DNA from: Xanthomonas fragariae
Lineage (GTDB): Bacteria; Pseudomonadota; Gammaproteobacteria; Xanthomonadales; Xanthomonadaceae
Assembly: GCF_017603965.1 (NCBI RefSeq)
Contig: NZ_CP071955.1
Location: 868,001-932,000 of the forward strand
Length of the DNA: 64,000 nucleotides
Direction: 5' to 3'
The position numbers were made by a program, and so were the translations under genes. The notes under the pieces are model-generated. The model was not told the DNA's origin. It worked only from the letters and a program-made list of their open reading frames with translations, and ran no database searches. The number at the start of each line of letters is the position of its first letter. The stretch's first letter is position 1. Positions 56,620 through 64,000 of the stretch are shown in pieces.

Positions 56620-57083
56620 GGGTGGTACCGCAATCGCTGCCTTTGCGTGATGTCCACCTGCCGCCGTCGCCATCGTGGTGGCCACTGGCGCTTGGCTGGT
56701 GGTTGGTGATCGCTGCAGTCGTGCTGGTGCTTGGTGCCGCATGGTTCTGGTGGTGGCGCCGCCGCCGTCAGCAACGCCGCTGGTTGGAAGCATTCGATGC
56801 CGAACTGCAGAGCGCAACAACACCTGCACAGCGCTTGGCGAGGTTGTCGGTGCTGTTGCGGCGGGCGGCTCGTACTGTCGATGCGCAAGCCGATCGACTG
56901 CAAGGCGAGGCTTGGTTGCAGTTTCTGGATGGACGTAACAGCAAGGGCCATACGTTTTCGCAGGGTCCGGGCCGGGCAGTCCTGGACGGCGGTTTTCAAC
57001 GCACACCGGTCGTTGCCGACCTGGATGCGGTACAAGTGCTGGCGCGGCAGCGCTTCGTGAGTCTCATGCGGGGCCAGCGATGA
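56616..57083 (+). CDS. DUF4381 membrane protein
   Basis: The ~155-residue protein has one membrane helix (PSWWPLALGWWLVIAAVVLV) followed by an Arg-rich stop-transfer and a helical cytoplasmic domain (RWLEAFDAELQSATTPAQRL; WLQFLDGRNSKGHTFSQGPG). It matches the DUF4381 family encoded in Bat operons. The ATG overlaps the DUF58 stop (ATGA), and its own TGA overlaps the batA start. Function is unknown beyond the operon link. Confidence 0.85.
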   Translation: MRVVPQSLPLRDVHLPPSPSWWPLALGWWLVIAAVVLVLGAAWFWWWRRRRQQRRWLEAFDAELQSATTPAQRLARLSVLLRRAARTVDAQADRLQGEAWLQFLDGRNSKGHTFSQGPGRAVLDGGFQRTPVVADLDAVQVLARQRFVSLMRGQR

Positions 57084-58087
57084 ACTGGCTGCAGTGGTCG
57101 CAATGGCAGGATGCGTTTGCGCACTGTGGATGGCCGTGGGCGTGGTGGTTGATGCCACTGCCGTTGCTGATGTGGTTCTGGCCGCAGCGCAGCGCCGATG
57201 CACCCGCGCTACGCGTGCCGTATGCGGATCAGTTGCATGCGGTTGCGCGGGCGCAACGCGTGCCTGCACTGCGCATGCCGCGCTGGCTTGCATGGTTGGG
57301 GTGGTTTCTGTTGTGCGCGGCGCTTGCGCGTCCGCAACAATTAGGCGAAGTGATTCAGCCGCCGCGCGAGGCGCGACAGATGATGCTGGCGGTAGATCTG
57401 TCCGGCAGCATGAGCGAGCCGGACATGGTGCTCGGCGGCAATGTGGTGGATCGGCTGACGGCCGCCAAAGCGGTGTTATCAGACTTTCTGGATCGGCGCG
57501 ATGGCGATCGCGTCGGCCTGCTGGTGTTCGGCCAGCGCGCTTATGCACTGACACCGTTAACCGTAGACCTGACCTCTGTGCGCGACCAATTGGCCGATAG
57601 CGTGGTGGGGCTGGCCGGGCGCGAAACCGCGATTGGCGATGCGATCGCGTTGTCGGTCAAACGTCTGCGCGAGCAGAAGCAGGGGCAACGCGTGGTGGTA
57701 TTGCTCACCGACGGCGTCAACACAGCAGGCGTGCTCAATCCGTTGAAGGCTGCCGAACTTGCCAAGGCCGAAGGTGTGCGTGTGCATACGATCGCGTTCG
57801 GCGGCAGTGGGAGTCATGTGTTGTTCGGCGTGCCGATTCCGGCAGGTGGCAACGACGATATCGATGAAGACGGGCTGCGCAAGATTGCCGAGCAGACCGG
57901 CGGGCGCTTCTTCCGCGCCCGCGACACCGAAGAGCTGGCTGGCATCTACGCCGAGCTGGATCGGCTTGAACCGGTCAAGGGGCTCGGGCCATCGGTGCAA
58001 CCGCGCGTGGAGCGTTATTACTGGCCATTGGGCGCGGCGATCATCATTGCGCTGCTGGCCTATGTGTTGCCGCGGAGATGGCGATGA
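57080..58087 (+). CDS. batA: BatA-type VWA domain membrane protein
   Basis: The 335-residue protein has N- and C-terminal membrane segments (WPWAWWLMPLPLLMWFWPQR; WPLGAAIIIALLAYVLPRRW) and a VWA domain with an intact MIDAS, DLSGSMSEPDMVLGGNVVDR. RVVVLLTDGVNTAGVLNP and GIYAELDRLEP follow. It is homologous to Bat (Bacteroides aerotolerance) proteins, which are periplasmic or membrane interaction partners of MoxR. The next gene overlaps it by four bases. Confidence 0.92.
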   Translation: MNWLQWSQWQDAFAHCGWPWAWWLMPLPLLMWFWPQRSADAPALRVPYADQLHAVARAQRVPALRMPRWLAWLGWFLLCAALARPQQLGEVIQPPREARQMMLAVDLSGSMSEPDMVLGGNVVDRLTAAKAVLSDFLDRRDGDRVGLLVFGQRAYALTPLTVDLTSVRDQLADSVVGLAGRETAIGDAIALSVKRLREQKQGQRVVVLLTDGVNTAGVLNPLKAAELAKAEGVRVHTIAFGGSGSHVLFGVPIPAGGNDDIDEDGLRKIAEQTGGRFFRARDTEELAGIYAELDRLEPVKGLGPSVQPRVERYYWPLGAAIIIALLAYVLPRRWR

Positions 58088-59922
58088 ACGCGCCGACTGA
58101 GCTGACAGGCTCGTTGCAGTCGTTCCATCTGCTGCGTCCGACGTTGCTATGGGCGCTGCTTGTGATCGTGCCGGCAGCGGTGCTGTGGCAATGGCGTCGA
58201 CGCGATGCGCAAGTGTGGCGGCAGAATGTGGATGCGCATCTGTTGCCCAAGTTGCTGGTCGCCGGTGGCCGGCGTGGCTGGCTGGGGTTCGTGCTGGCGG
58301 CGCTGACGTATGCGCTGGCGGTGGTGGCGATGAGCGGACCGAGCTGGCGGCAGACCGAGCGACCGGTGTATCACTCCAGCATGCCCTTGGTCGTAGTGCT
58401 GGACTTGTCGTCCAGTATCAACGCGACCGATTTGCCGCCATCGCGCCTGCTGCAGGCGCGTGCCAAATTGGCCACGCTTTTGCGCAAGCGCGCCGGTGGC
58501 GAAGTTGCGTTGTTGGTCTATGCCGGCGAAAGCTTCACTGTTGCGCCGCTCACCGAAGACACCGCCAATGTAGCGTTGTTTCTGGATGCACTGTCGCCAT
58601 CGGTGATGCCGGTGGACGGCAAGCGTGCCGATACCGCCATCGATGCGGCGACCCAGCTGTTGCTGCAAGCAGGCTTCAAGCAGGGCGCTATTTTGTTGGT
58701 GAGCGATAGCGCGGATCGGTCGGCCGAAAGTTCCGCACGGCTGGCGCACTCGCGTGGGTTCAAGGTGTCTGCGCTCGGTGTGGGTGGCGAGCGCGGGGCT
58801 GCCTATCGCAAGACGAGCGGCGAGATAACGCAGGCGAAACTGGATGAAGGCAGTCTGCGCGATCTGGCCGGGCAGGGCGGTGGCCGCTATGCGCGCATTG
58901 CGGCCGACGATTCGGATCTGCGTGCACTGGGGGTGCTCGATCTTTCGCAACAGCCGTTGGCAGATGAAACGGCAGAGTCCAACGGCGGCAAAACCTGGTT
59001 GGACGAAGGCTATTGGCTGCTGCTGCCGGTGATGCTGCTGGCGCTACTGGCGTTTCGACGACGCGCGGTCTTGGCGGTACTGGCATTGGTGTGCGTGTTA
59101 CCGCTTTCCCCGCCGGCACACGCTGCCGATGGCACCTTGTGGCAGCGCGCCGATCAGGTGCAGCAACAACGCTTGGATGCCGGCGTGCAGGCCTATCGCA
59201 AAGGCGATTTCGCGGCGGCGCAGAGGGCCTTTGAAGGTGTGCCGACCGATGAGGGCTTGTACAACCTCGGCAACGCGTTGGCGCGACAGGGCCAGTACGA
59301 CGAGGCGATTGCGGCCTACGACCGTGCGCTGAAGCAACATCCCAATCAGCCCGATGCGATCGCCAATCGTGCGGCGGTCGACGCTGCGCGCAAGCGCCAG
59401 CAGCAAAACAATAAAGACGGCAAAGGCCAATCCAACGATCAGAACAAATCTGGTCGGAACAAACCCGGCCAAGGTCAGTCCAAGCAGAACAAGCAGGACG
59501 ATCAAACGTCCGGCCAAGATGGGCAGAACAAGCAGGACACGCAAGGCAAGCAGGACGGCAAGGATCCGCCATCGGACTCGAAGACGCCGCAGGACGGAAA
59601 GTCGCAAGACCAACAGTCCAAAAATGGGCAAGGCGAGCAGAGCAAGCAGGACGCGCAGCCGCAGTCGTCCGATGTAAAAGCGCAGCAACAGGCCGACGCC
59701 GCGCAGCGGCAAAAGATGCAGCAAGCCATGGCGCAGGCCGGCGACAAGCGTGCGGATGCAAACGGCAAGCAGGAAGCCGCCCCCTCAAGCGAGACGCCCG
59801 AACAACGCGCGCAGCGCCAGGCAGTGGATGCGTGGCTGCGGCGGGTGCCGGATGATCCAGGCAGCTTGCTGCGAACCAAATTCAGGCTCGAACACGAACG
59901 CAGGCAACGGGACGAACGATGA
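58084..59922 (+). CDS. BatB-BatC fusion: VWA domain plus TPR, with Gln/Lys-rich tail
   Basis: The ~612-residue protein joins a BatB-type membrane VWA domain (MIDAS DLSSSINATDLPPS, IIVSD-like LLVSDSADRSAESS) with two C-terminal tetratricopeptide repeats (AYRKGDFAAAQRAFEGVPTD; NALARQGQYDEAIAAYDRAL), usually a separate BatC. After the TPRs there is a ~150-residue low-complexity tail rich in Gln, Lys, Asp and Gly, with QSKQNKQDDQTSGQDGQNKQ-type runs. The internal signal-like segment ALVCVLPLSPPAHAAD precedes the TPRs. Start at 58084 (ATGA overlap with batA) or 58078. Confidence 0.88.
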   Translation: MNAPTELTGSLQSFHLLRPTLLWALLVIVPAAVLWQWRRRDAQVWRQNVDAHLLPKLLVAGGRRGWLGFVLAALTYALAVVAMSGPSWRQTERPVYHSSMPLVVVLDLSSSINATDLPPSRLLQARAKLATLLRKRAGGEVALLVYAGESFTVAPLTEDTANVALFLDALSPSVMPVDGKRADTAIDAATQLLLQAGFKQGAILLVSDSADRSAESSARLAHSRGFKVSALGVGGERGAAYRKTSGEITQAKLDEGSLRDLAGQGGGRYARIAADDSDLRALGVLDLSQQPLADETAESNGGKTWLDEGYWLLLPVMLLALLAFRRRAVLAVLALVCVLPLSPPAHAADGTLWQRADQVQQQRLDAGVQAYRKGDFAAAQRAFEGVPTDEGLYNLGNALARQGQYDEAIAAYDRALKQHPNQPDAIANRAAVDAARKRQQQNNKDGKGQSNDQNKSGRNKPGQGQSKQNKQDDQTSGQDGQNKQDTQGKQDGKDPPSDSKTPQDGKSQDQQSKNGQGEQSKQDAQPQSSDVKAQQQADAAQRQKMQQAMAQAGDKRADANGKQEAAPSSETPEQRAQRQAVDAWLRRVPDDPGSLLRTKFRLEHERRQRDER

Positions 59923-61658
59923 TCGGCACACACCACTTGCGCCGCGCGGTGATTGGCATGTTGACCAGCGTGGTGCTGCTTATCTGCGCACCGGTGGGTG
60001 CGGTAACGCGCGCGTGGTTGGATCGCGACAGCGCCAATACAGGCGACGTGGTCACGTTGAATATCGAGACCGATCAACGGGGTGTCGATCCGGATTACAC
60101 GCCGCTACGCAACGACTTTGCGCTGGGTGCCAAGAGCGCCAATCAACAGATGCAGGTGACCAACGGCTCGGTGGCCCTGCGCGCATTGTTCGGTGTGGTG
60201 TTGACGCCGCGAAAGAGCGGCGAGCTGACCGTGCCGGCGATACGCGTCGGCAATGAACGTACCGAGCCACTACGGCTGCAGGTGGTCGCATCGGCAAACG
60301 CTGCCGGCAGCGACAATGGCGCCGTCAGCGGGCCGACAGCGGCGCAGGGCAACCAAGAGGCCTTTGTCGAAACGCAGGTGGACGACCCGCAGCCCTACGT
60401 GCAGCAGAGCGTGGGTGTGGTGGTGCGATTGTACCTGGCTACCCAGCTGGCGTCTGGTGAACTGGATCTGGAGGCGCCCGATGGTGCATCGATGCAACGC
60501 GTTGGTGATGACGTCAGCTCGGTCAGGCTGATCAATAATCGCCAGTACAACGTGGTGGAGCGGCGCTATCTGCTGGTACCTGAGCGCAGTGGTCGTCTGG
60601 TGCTGCCCTCTGCGCGTTTCAGTGGCCGTTCGGTCGGCGGGTTTTTCGACGATTACTTCGGTCGCGGCAATGGCGAGCTGAGTGCGCGCAGCGCCAGCAT
60701 TCCGTTGCAGGTGCGCGCGCAACCTACCAACGCGCCACAGCCATGGTTGCCGCTGCGTCGCCTGCAGTTGCGCTATACCGCCACGCCGCAGCGCGCGACT
60801 GCCGGTGAAGCGGCGCAGATCGTGGTGGAAGCTGACGCACTCGGTGCCACGCAGGCGCAGTTCCCGGAATTGCCGACCCCGAGCGTACCCGATGCGCAGG
60901 TGTTCGCTGAGCCGGCGCAGTACGAAGAACGTTTCGTTGACGGCTCGCCACAGCTGCGGCTGACCCGGCGTTATTCGATCGTGCCCAACCGCGCCGGCCC
61001 GTTGGTGGTGCCCGGCTTGCAGGTGGCGTGGTGGGATGTCGGCGCGGCGGCGGCAAAGACCGCGTCGTTGCCGGATCTCACATTGGATGTGGCTGCGGGC
61101 AGCGGCGCCTTTGCGACGCCTGCGCCGGCACCAGCTGCGATGCCGTCAGCCAATCACGCTGCGCCAGCTCCGGCGGCCAGCATGCTCAGCCTGCAACAAC
61201 CGTCGGCCGCGCAACGGCCGTGGGGTTGGATCGCGGCGGCGATCGGTTTTGCGCTGTTGTGGATCGTCACGCTGGTGTGGGCTTTGCTGCGGCCACGCGG
61301 CGGTTCGCCCGGTGCGCCGGTGATCAATGGCGGTGATGTGCCTGCGCCCGGCCGGCGCGCGACCCATGGCATGGCCGAGTTGCGGCGCGCGCTCGATACC
61401 GGCGGCATGGATGATGTGGCCGCCGTGCTGTGCGGCATGGCAGGTGTTGCCGATATCGACAGCGTGCTGGCGGCGTTGGCAGATCCGGCGCAGCGGGCAG
61501 CGGTGGCGCAGATGCAGCGCGCCCGTTGGGGTAGCGATGGCGACGTGACAGGCGCGCGTGCGGCATTGCGCGAGGCCTTCGCCAATGGGCCGCGCTGGCG
61601 ACACACCACAGCTGCGGAGCCGGAGGTGCTGGCGCCGCTGTATCCGCCAGCGCCTTGA
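59919..61658 (+). CDS. batD: BatD-type membrane protein
   Basis: The 579-residue protein starts with a signal peptide (VIGMLTSVVLLICAPVGAVT) and contains BatD Ig-like domains (RAWLDRDSANTGDVVTLNIE; EAFVETQVDDPQPYVQQSVG; ATAGEAAQIVVEADALGATQ), then a membrane helix (GWIAAAIGFALLWIVTLVWA) and a cytoplasmic tail. BatD is the periplasmic/membrane partner in Bat complexes. It overlaps the preceding stop by four bases. Last gene of the operon; about 290 bp follow without a gene. Confidence 0.92.
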   Translation: MIGTHHLRRAVIGMLTSVVLLICAPVGAVTRAWLDRDSANTGDVVTLNIETDQRGVDPDYTPLRNDFALGAKSANQQMQVTNGSVALRALFGVVLTPRKSGELTVPAIRVGNERTEPLRLQVVASANAAGSDNGAVSGPTAAQGNQEAFVETQVDDPQPYVQQSVGVVVRLYLATQLASGELDLEAPDGASMQRVGDDVSSVRLINNRQYNVVERRYLLVPERSGRLVLPSARFSGRSVGGFFDDYFGRGNGELSARSASIPLQVRAQPTNAPQPWLPLRRLQLRYTATPQRATAGEAAQIVVEADALGATQAQFPELPTPSVPDAQVFAEPAQYEERFVDGSPQLRLTRRYSIVPNRAGPLVVPGLQVAWWDVGAAAAKTASLPDLTLDVAAGSGAFATPAPAPAAMPSANHAAPAPAASMLSLQQPSAAQRPWGWIAAAIGFALLWIVTLVWALLRPRGGSPGAPVINGGDVPAPGRRATHGMAELRRALDTGGMDDVAAVLCGMAGVADIDSVLAALADPAQRAAVAQMQRARWGSDGDVTGARAALREAFANGPRWRHTTAAEPEVLAPLYPPAP

Positions 61659-61945
61659 GTGGCTGCGCTGCATCAGCGGCGCTCCGACTGGCTTGCAAAG
61701 TACGGTAAGCAACTGACGGATAGTCGCCGACGGCGCGCGCTCAGCATTGCAAGGTCTAGCACACGTTGCTCCGAGCGTCGCAGTCCCGTAGTCGGTAAAT
61801 TTGTTACCAGCTCCAAGTCCTACCTCACTTCGCGCCTAGGGCATACCTATCGATTGGCAGGTGCGCTGCGGCAGGCCGGGGAGATTGCTGCGGCGATGGC
61901 ATTTGTTAAGCTACAGTCTTTGTGTCCAGATCGAGGCTCGACCAG
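61659..61945. other. Intergenic region upstream of the symporter gene
   Basis: About 290 bp with no supported gene. It includes an A+T-richer patch (GGTAAATTTGTTACCAG and TTTGTTAAGCTACAGTC) that may hold the symporter promoter. No repeat of the window's families is seen. Confidence 0.4.
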
Positions 61946-63226
61946 ATGACTGCACCACCAGCCACCCATCGCCCGGGCCTGTCCCTTCATTGGAAGATGG
62001 GCATTGGTTTCGCCCTCGGCCTATTGTTGGGTCTGACCGTCTACTACCTGGCCGGCAGCGACGCCGACTGGGTGCACGTGGTGACCAAGTACATCACCAC
62101 GCCGTTCTCGCAGATTTTCCTCAATCTGATCTTCATGCTGATCGTGCCGCTGCTGTTTTCGGCGCTGGTAGTGGGCATTTCCGAAATGGGCGACATTCGC
62201 GCGCTCGGCCGCGTGGGTTGGCGCACCTTGGGCTACACCGTCGTGCTGTCGAGTGTGGCGGTATTGCTTGGCCTGGTGCTGGTCAACGTATTACGCCCTG
62301 GGGTGGGCGTAGATCCGCAACTGGCCAACCAGTTGATCCAGGAAAACACCGAGCGTACCCGCGAGATCATTTCCAGCTCCGGCACCCAGCCGCAGGGCAT
62401 GGACATGTTGTTGTCGATCGTGCCGAGCAATGTGATTGCCGCGGCGTCCAGCAACGGCGCGATCCTGTCGCTGATGTTCTTCGCGGTGATGTTCGGTGTG
62501 GGCATAGTGCTCACCGACGATGAAAAGGTCGCCACGCTCAAGGGCGGCATCGAGGGTATCTTCGAAATCTCGATGACCTTGATCGGCCTTGTAATTCGCC
62601 TCGCGCCCTATGCGGTGGCGTGTTTCATGTTCAATCTGGCTGCGCTGTTCGGATTCGACCTGCTGATTCGCCTAGGCGCCTACGTCGGTGTAGTAGTGCT
62701 CGCGCTGGGTCTGCACATGGTGGTCACTTACGGGCTGGCGGTGAAGTTCGCCGGGCGCTCGCCGATCAGCTTCTTCAAGCAGAGCCAAGAGGCCACCATG
62801 ATGGCGTTCTCCACGGCCTCCAGTAACGCGACCCTGCCGACCGCTCTGCGCGTGGCCGATGAGATGGGCCTGCCGCCGCGCGTGTCGCGCTTCGTGCTGA
62901 CCGTGGGCGCTACGGCCAACCAGAACGGCACGGCATTGTTCGAAGGCGTGACGGTGATCTTCCTTGCGCAGTTTTTCAACGTGGACCTGAGTATCGGCCA
63001 GCAATTCATGGTGATGTTGGTCTGCATCCTGGGCGGCATCGGCACCGCTGGCGTGCCCTCCGGCTCGCTGCCGGTGGTAGCGCTGATTTGCGCGATGGTC
63101 GGCGTCAACCCGGTTGGCATCGGCATGATCCTGGGCGTCAATCACTTTCTGGATATGTGCCGCACCGCGTTGAACGTGACGGGTGATCTGGTGTTGACGA
63201 CGTTGGTGGTCAAGGGCGAGGAATAG
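61946..63226 (+). CDS. Dicarboxylate/amino acid:cation symporter
   Basis: The 426-residue DAACS-family transporter (GltP/DctA type) imports glutamate, aspartate or C4-dicarboxylates with H+ or Na+. Membrane helices include MGIGFALGLLLGLTVYYLAG and IFLNLIFMLIVPLLFSALVV. HP1 has TASSNATLPTALRVADEMGL, TM7 ATANQNGTALFEGV (NxxGT-like), and TM8 NHFLDMCRTALNVTGD with the Asp, Arg and Asn of the substrate site. Substrate choice cannot be fixed from sequence. The start is the ATG at TAPPATHRPG. Confidence 0.9.
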   Translation: MTAPPATHRPGLSLHWKMGIGFALGLLLGLTVYYLAGSDADWVHVVTKYITTPFSQIFLNLIFMLIVPLLFSALVVGISEMGDIRALGRVGWRTLGYTVVLSSVAVLLGLVLVNVLRPGVGVDPQLANQLIQENTERTREIISSSGTQPQGMDMLLSIVPSNVIAAASSNGAILSLMFFAVMFGVGIVLTDDEKVATLKGGIEGIFEISMTLIGLVIRLAPYAVACFMFNLAALFGFDLLIRLGAYVGVVVLALGLHMVVTYGLAVKFAGRSPISFFKQSQEATMMAFSTASSNATLPTALRVADEMGLPPRVSRFVLTVGATANQNGTALFEGVTVIFLAQFFNVDLSIGQQFMVMLVCILGGIGTAGVPSGSLPVVALICAMVGVNPVGIGMILGVNHFLDMCRTALNVTGDLVLTTLVVKGEE

Positions 63227-63432
63227 GGAAAATCGGGAGTGGGCAATCGCTAAAGCGGGCTATTGCGATCGGCAGCTGTGATGTGAGCTCTGGCGATCGC
63301 AATCGTGGCTGCTTTGGGGCAGTGGCGTCATCGACCAACTGGCGACACTGCATCCGGTTCCTCATTCCCGCCGCCCCATTCCGCTAACACGCTCTGTGGG
63401 AGAATAGGCGGCTCCTCTTCCCATAGACGTCC

Positions 63433-64000
63433 ATGACCCAGCCCACCCGTCGCCAGCTGGCCAACGCCATCCGTTTTCTCGCCGCCGATGCGGTCGAAGC
63501 CGCCAAGTCCGGCCATCCCGGTATGCCCATGGGAATGGCCGATATCGCCGAAGTGCTGTGGAACGATTTCTTCCGCCATAACCCGAACAACCCGCAGTGG
63601 TTCAACCGCGACCGCTTCGTGCTGTCCAACGGGCATGGCTCAATGCTGCAGTACGCGCTGCTGCACCTGTCCGGTTACGACCTGCCGATCGAGCAGCTCA
63701 AGCAGTTCCGTCAGCTACACAGCAAGACCGCCGGTCACCCCGAGCGCAGCGAAACCCCCGGCGTAGAGACCACCACCGGTCCGCTCGGGCAGGGCTTTGC
63801 CAATGCAGTCGGTTTCGCGCTGGCCGAGAAGTTGCTGGCGCAGCGCTACAACCGCCCGGAGCTGCAGATCGTCGACCACCGCACCTGGGTGTTCATGGGC
63901 GACGGTTGCATGATGGAAGGCATTTCGCACGAAGCTGCGTCGCTGGCCGGTACCTGGGGCCTGGGCAAGCTGGTGGCGTTCTGGGACAACAACCAGATCT
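63433..64000 (+). CDS. tkt: Transketolase, N-terminal part (cut by window end)
   Basis: Thiamine-diphosphate enzyme of the pentose phosphate pathway. The 189 visible codons contain [80 protein letters not shown] and the ThDP motif [20 protein letters not shown], all of transketolase. The gene runs off the window end, so length and C-terminus are unknown. The start is the ATG before [11 protein letters not shown]. Confidence 0.95.
   Translation, partial: MTQPTRRQLANAIRFLAADAVEAAKSGHPGMPMGMADIAEVLWNDFFRHNPNNPQWFNRDRFVLSNGHGSMLQYALLHLSGYDLPIEQLKQFRQLHSKTAGHPERSETPGVETTTGPLGQGFANAVGFALAEKLLAQRYNRPELQIVDHRTWVFMGDGCMMEGISHEAASLAGTWGLGKLVAFWDNNQI

Noticed and set aside
59400..59680. Tandem repeats in the Bat fusion tail as a DNA repeat array
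   Set aside because: The repetition is low-complexity Q/K/D/G coding sequence in frame, with no fixed unit or spacer as in CRISPR or a DNA satellite.

Overview
The window is a stretch of a Xanthomonas-type chromosome (gammaproteobacterium, high GC). Evidence is the gene order (pfp, adk, mpl; gmk, rpoZ, spoT, ridA, recG; mrcA divergent from pilMNOPQ; moxR-bat cluster; tkt), the PPi-dependent phosphofructokinase, an IS1478-like element, and a candidate type III effector behind a plant-inducible promoter. The high load of insertion sequences and decayed genes resembles the X. oryzae lineage; that species assignment is inference, not seen directly.

Layout. 1-510: relics of a VirB-type secretion locus, bounded by a small repeat element. 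733-8146: central metabolism and envelope genes (pfp, adk, mpl, a Lon-N protein, a DedA/PAP2/LssY fusion, a small kinase). 8180-9584: two pseudogenes. 9658-13855: argD, hemL, thiE, rubredoxin, with a decayed receptor fragment between hemL and thiE. 14071-16032: a small secreted protein with an IS1478-like copy at its stop codon. 16194-24601: SirB1, DUF192, rpiA, EVE, fau, 6S RNA, zapA, a coiled-coil partner, ygfB, pepP, pepQ. 24668-25530: a decayed PilZ/DUF1631 pair. 25531-38186: hemW, rdgB, rph, yicC, gmk, rpoZ, spoT, ridA, recG, a nucleoside hydrolase, rpmE2, gltA. 38270-46661: a hypothetical gene, mrcA and the type IV pilus operon pilMNOPQ.

46680-54577 is the accessory part. It is a mosaic of two IS4-type transposase relics, an IS1478 fragment, two IS5-family copies (one splitting a small membrane-anchored gene, one nested in an IS1595-type transposase), a second copy of the first ~100 bp of moxR, and a 617-codon gene read away from moxR. 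That gene has a nuclear localisation signal, three helical repeats and two DLNxP (EAR) motifs, like the XopD effector family, but no SUMO-protease domain. Its upstream region has a PIP box with a correctly spaced -10 element, so it is probably in the HrpX regulon. 54616-61658 is the moxR-DUF58-DUF4381-batA-batBC-batD operon; a dicarboxylate/glutamate symporter and the start of tkt close the window.

The main new leads are the protease-less XopD-like effector with its promoter, the ~103-bp duplication of the moxR 5' end flanking the island, a family of ~135-bp elements whose ends match the IS5-family copies here, the small gene that can be reconstructed across the IS5 insertion, and the 6S RNA between zapA and fau.
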